Source: Thiobacillaceae bacterium (GTDB taxonomy: Bacteria > Pseudomonadota > Gammaproteobacteria > Burkholderiales > Thiobacillaceae). From it: a stretch of 14,995 bases of DNA. The DNA lies in the NCBI GenBank assembly GCA_012274165.1, contig JAAPAA010000004.1, forward strand, positions 1 through 14,995, written 5' to 3'. Under the pieces are notes generated by a model. That model was not told the origin of the DNA. It saw only the letters and a program-made list of their open reading frames with translations, and searched no databases. A program made the translations under genes and the position numbers. This document shows, one piece after another, positions 13,409 through 14,995 of this stretch; positions within the stretch are counted from its first letter, which is position 1; the number at the start of each line of letters is the position of its first letter.

Positions 13409-14233
13409 ATGAAACGTATTTTGATCAGCTTGTTTGCCCTATTCCTCAGCTTCGGTTTTGCCGTGGATCACGCTGAAGCCAAGCGCTTCGGCGGCGGCAA
13501 GTCCTTCGGCATGCAGCGCACCGCACCTGCCAGACAAAGCGCCGCGCCAACCCCGCCGCAGCAGCAAGGTGCTGCGCCCACCTCAGCGCCGAAGAAAAAT
13601 TCCTGGATGGGGCCGCTTGCCGGACTGGCCGCGGGTCTGGGCCTGGCCGCACTGTTTTCGCACCTGGGGATGGGCGAGGGCATGGCCAATTTCATGATGA
13701 TTGCGCTGCTGGCGATGGCGGCTATCATGCTAATCAACTGGTTGATGCGTCGCAACGCACCGGCGACTCCGGCGATGCAATATGCCGGAATGCCGCAGCC
13801 CAACTCACCCGTCGCGTTTGACCAGTCCGCCGCAGCCCTCGCTAGCAGCTCCGCAGCCACCTTCCCGCCCGGTTTCGACGCCGAAGCCTTCGCGCGCGAA
13901 GCCAAACTCAACTTCATCCGCCTGCAGGCCGCGTTTGACTCCCGCAATCTGGACGATTTGCGCAGTTTCACCGCCCCGGAAGTCTTCGCCGAAATCAGCA
14001 TGCAGCTAGCCGAGCGGGGCGACGTCAAACAAACCACCGACGTGATGACGCTCAACGCCGCCGTATTGGAAGCCTTCGACGAAAACAACCGTCATGTTGC
14101 CAGCGTACGCTTCACCGGCCTGGTACGTGAGGAAGCGGACGCCGCACCGGTCGCGCTCGACGAAGTATGGCACCTGAGCAAACCCATCAGTGGTCAAGGC
14201 GGCTGGATGGTTGCCGGCATTCAACAACAATAG
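13409..14233 (+). CDS. Tim44-like domain membrane protein, 274 aa
   Basis: Residues 1-24 form a signal peptide or first membrane segment (ILISLFALFLSFGFAVDHAEA). Next come the typical bacterial family motif KRFGGGKSFGMQR, a Pro/Gln/Ala-rich linker, two close hydrophobic segments (about 66-86 and 92-112: GPLAGLAAGLGLAALF, FMMIALLAMAAIMLINWLM) and a second linker. The C-terminal Tim44-like domain covers about 152-274 (FDAEAFAREAKLNFIRLQAAFDSRN ... LDEVWHLSKP). The domain is shared with mitochondrial Tim44, which tethers the import motor, but the bacterial role is not established; annotation as a translocase subunit would overstate it. In many betaproteobacteria the gene lies in a ubiquinone cluster with ubiE, ubiJ and ubiB, whereas here it follows hemE. 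AAGGA ends 8 bases before the ATG at 13409. Confidence 0.9.
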   Translation: MKRILISLFALFLSFGFAVDHAEAKRFGGGKSFGMQRTAPARQSAAPTPPQQQGAAPTSAPKKNSWMGPLAGLAAGLGLAALFSHLGMGEGMANFMMIALLAMAAIMLINWLMRRNAPATPAMQYAGMPQPNSPVAFDQSAAALASSSAATFPPGFDAEAFAREAKLNFIRLQAAFDSRNLDDLRSFTAPEVFAEISMQLAERGDVKQTTDVMTLNAAVLEAFDENNRHVASVRFTGLVREEADAAPVALDEVWHLSKPISGQGGWMVAGIQQQ

Positions 14234-14306
14234 TCTTTTAAAACAGTGCATTGCGCACCGATAAGGCGCGTAATCCACTTCTCGAAGTGTGGTAGTGCCA
14301 ACTAAC

Positions 14307-14315
14307 TTATGCACA
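14307..14315 (+). promoter_or_regulatory. DnaA box (TTATGCACA)
   Basis: An exact match to the DnaA consensus TTATNCACA, 263 bp before the priA start. One such 9-mer is not rare by itself; the case rests on the second box in the same intergenic region. Confidence 0.5.
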
Positions 14316-14321
14316 GCGCTG

Positions 14322-14358
14322 GTGCAAGGGTTCTTTTTTTGTATCAAACCCTTGACAC
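14322..14358. repeat. Long stem-loop with a T-rich loop
   Basis: GTGCAAGGGTT (14322-14332) pairs with AACCCTTGACAC (14347-14358) as an 8-bp perfect stem plus 3 bp across one bulged A. The 14-nt loop contains seven consecutive T. It could end the Tim44-gene transcript, but the T-run is inside the loop rather than after the stem, so it is not a canonical terminator. Confidence 0.45.
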
Positions 14359-14368
14359 TCGCGGCATG

Positions 14369-14390
14369 TTTGTAAGCCAATGATTACAAA
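14369..14390. promoter_or_regulatory. Inverted repeat TTTGTAA-N8-TTACAAA, putative operator
   Basis: Perfect 7-bp arms at 14369-14375 and 14384-14390 around gccaatga. The TGTAA-N8-TTACA core keeps the G-N14-C spacing of TyrR/PhhR boxes, but no such regulator or aromatic amino acid gene is in view. A dimeric regulator site is plausible; its identity is unknown. Confidence 0.4.
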
Positions 14391-14481
14391 TGGTTTATTG
14401 GTTTGCCTGCTTTTTAACCTATCGACTCCACCCGCCTGAATATGGGCGTTTGGGAGGCGTCAACACAAAGCACTCACATAA

Positions 14482-14504
14482 TTATCCACAGACTACGTGG
14501 ACAA
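14482..14504. promoter_or_regulatory. DnaA box TTATCCACA with an inverted partner
   Basis: TTATCCACA (14482-14490) is the strongest known DnaA 9-mer. Five bases on, CGTGGACAA (14496-14504) is, on the other strand, TTGTCCACG, which matches 7 of 9. The pair forms an inverted repeat ending 73 bp before the priA ATG, a position suited to DnaA control of priA. Confidence 0.5.
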
Positions 14505-14577
14505 GACTGAATAAGACTTGCCGAACAGCCACTTAGCAAGCTTTTCCCCATTTTCAGGCAAGATTCGTCGTTAAGTT

Positions 14578-14995
14578 ATGTCGTCCATCCTTCAGGTCGC
14601 ACTCGATACGCCGTTGCAGCGGTTGTTCGACTATCGCCTGCCGGATAGCCTTGGAATGGTGCAGCCGGGTAGCCTGGTCGAAGTTCCGTTTGGCCGCACG
14701 CGGCACATCGGGGTTGCGATGAACCAGTCATCCCATAGCCTGATCTCGACCGACAAGCTACGCGAAGTGATCCGCGTATTCGACGACCGCCCCGCCCTGT
14801 CTCCCGACATCCTCCGTCTGGCGCAGTTTTGCGCCGATTATTACCATTATTCACTGGGTGCGATCCTGCTCGCCACGCTGCCGCCGCGTCTACGCAACGC
14901 TGCGCCGTTTGTCGCGGCCACCCCCTGGCTGGTACTGACCGAGGCCGGGCGAGCGGCTGCGCCTGCCGCTCGCCCGGCCTCGGTCAGTACCAGCC
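14578..14995 (+). CDS. priA: Primosomal protein N' (PriA helicase), N-terminal part, truncated by window end
   Basis: PriA is the superfamily 2 DNA helicase that recognises stalled or repaired forks and reloads the replisome. Only the N-terminal 3'-DNA-end-binding domain and its junction are visible: MSSILQVALDTPLQRLFDYR, then LPDSLGMVQPGSLVEVPFGR, the family-typical R/K-x-I-G-V-A strand (RHIGVAM), and LRLAQFCADYYHYSLGAIL followed by LPPRLRN. The helicase core and zinc-binding cysteines lie beyond the edge. The ATG at 14578 is the first start and gives the normal PriA N-terminus; no strong Shine-Dalgarno is seen. From about 14958 the sequence is the reverse complement of the preceding 31 bases, so the last 12 or so codons (PAARPASVSTS) are probably not real protein. 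A 344-bp region with DnaA boxes lies upstream. Confidence 0.9.
   Translation, partial: MSSILQVALDTPLQRLFDYRLPDSLGMVQPGSLVEVPFGRTRHIGVAMNQSSHSLISTDKLREVIRVFDDRPALSPDILRLAQFCADYYHYSLGAILLATLPPRLRNAAPFVAATPWLVLTEAGRAAAPAARPASVSTS
14927..14995. repeat. Perfect 31-bp inverted repeat with 7-nt loop at the window end (likely fold-back artefact)
   Basis: Bases 14927-14957 are perfectly complementary to 14965-14995, checked pair by pair, around the loop TGCGCCT. The repeat reaches the final base, so its full length is unknown. It falls inside priA, where such a palindrome is not expected. At the turning point the left strand's GCGGC faces GCCGC, a natural small stem where a polymerase or assembler could fold back. 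The window has 14,995 rather than a round number of bases, consistent with a contig end. Confidence 0.9.

Larger units (their letters stand above)
14234..14577. other. Long AT-richer intergenic region before priA with DnaA boxes and inverted repeats
   Basis: 344 bp without a credible coding frame. By hand count it is about 45% GC, clearly lower than the genes on both sides. In order it contains a perfect DnaA box (14307-14315), a long stem-loop (14322-14358), a 7-bp inverted repeat with 8-bp spacer (14369-14390), an AT-rich run (14381-14420) and a second perfect DnaA box in an inverted pair (14482-14504). A perfect -35 hexamer TTGACA lies at 14352-14357, without a good -10 at the right spacing. 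It must contain the priA promoter and the end of the Tim44-gene transcript. A small RNA cannot be excluded. Confidence 0.6.

Noticed and set aside
14006..14380. A 124-codon minus-strand frame overlapping the end of the Tim44-like gene and the intergenic region
   Set aside because: Mostly antisense to the Tim44-like gene, with no ribosome site, domain or signal; a chance frame.
1..14995. CRISPR array, riboswitch, prophage or transposon
   Set aside because: I looked for regularly spaced repeats, transposase or phage-type proteins and known leader structures, and saw none.

Overview
The window looks like a contig end from a GC-rich betaproteobacterium. Protein sequences resemble those of the Nitrosomonadales/Thiobacillus-Gallionella type, but the genus is an inference. 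Nearly all genes are recognisable chromosomal genes: hemE, priA, a YbiT-type ABC-F ATPase, tRNA-Arg(CCG), two class I c-type cytochromes and a heavy-metal RND efflux operon. I see no insertion sequence, integrase, phage gene or CRISPR array.

Layout. (1) 1-631, plus strand: the C-terminal end of a probable outer-membrane beta-barrel protein, then a small periplasmic cytochrome c 20 bp downstream. (2) 745-3086, plus strand: the ABC-F gene overlapping by 4 bp a Rossmann-fold (ketopantoate-reductase-like) protein. (3) 3083-4920, minus strand: a LEA14/WHy-domain lipoprotein and a fructosamine kinase in one unit, then a DUF971 gene with its own intrinsic terminator. (4) 5022-5098, minus strand: tRNA-Arg(CCG). 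(5) 5256-6638, plus strand: a membrane-anchored cytochrome c5 and a zinc-ribbon/transmembrane/Sel1-repeat protein. (6) 6651-12074, minus strand: an efflux operon in the order adaptor, RND pump, outer-membrane channel, with very tight junctions. Its upstream region has CTTAAG-type half-sites at 11-12 bp spacing, like targets of OmpR/PhoB-family response regulators. (7) 12275-14233, plus strand: hemE and a Tim44-like membrane protein. (8) 14234-14577: a 344-bp intergenic region of about 45% GC (hand count) with two perfect DnaA boxes and several inverted repeats. (9) 14578-14995: the start of priA, cut by the window end.

How the genes work together. The three efflux genes should form one tripartite envelope pump for metal ions. 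The two cytochromes fit respiratory electron transfer, and hemE supplies the haem pathway. priA is a replication-restart gene, so the DnaA boxes in front of it are the most suggestive regulatory signal here.

The last 69 bases form a perfect 31-bp inverted repeat around a 7-nt loop, inside priA and running to the final base. This is more likely a fold-back sequencing or assembly artefact than biology, so priA should not be trusted past about 14957. I did not find a clear new multi-gene system. The items most worth checking are the DnaA-box region, the direct repeats before the efflux operon, the acceptor-stem mismatch in tRNA-Arg and the terminal fold-back.
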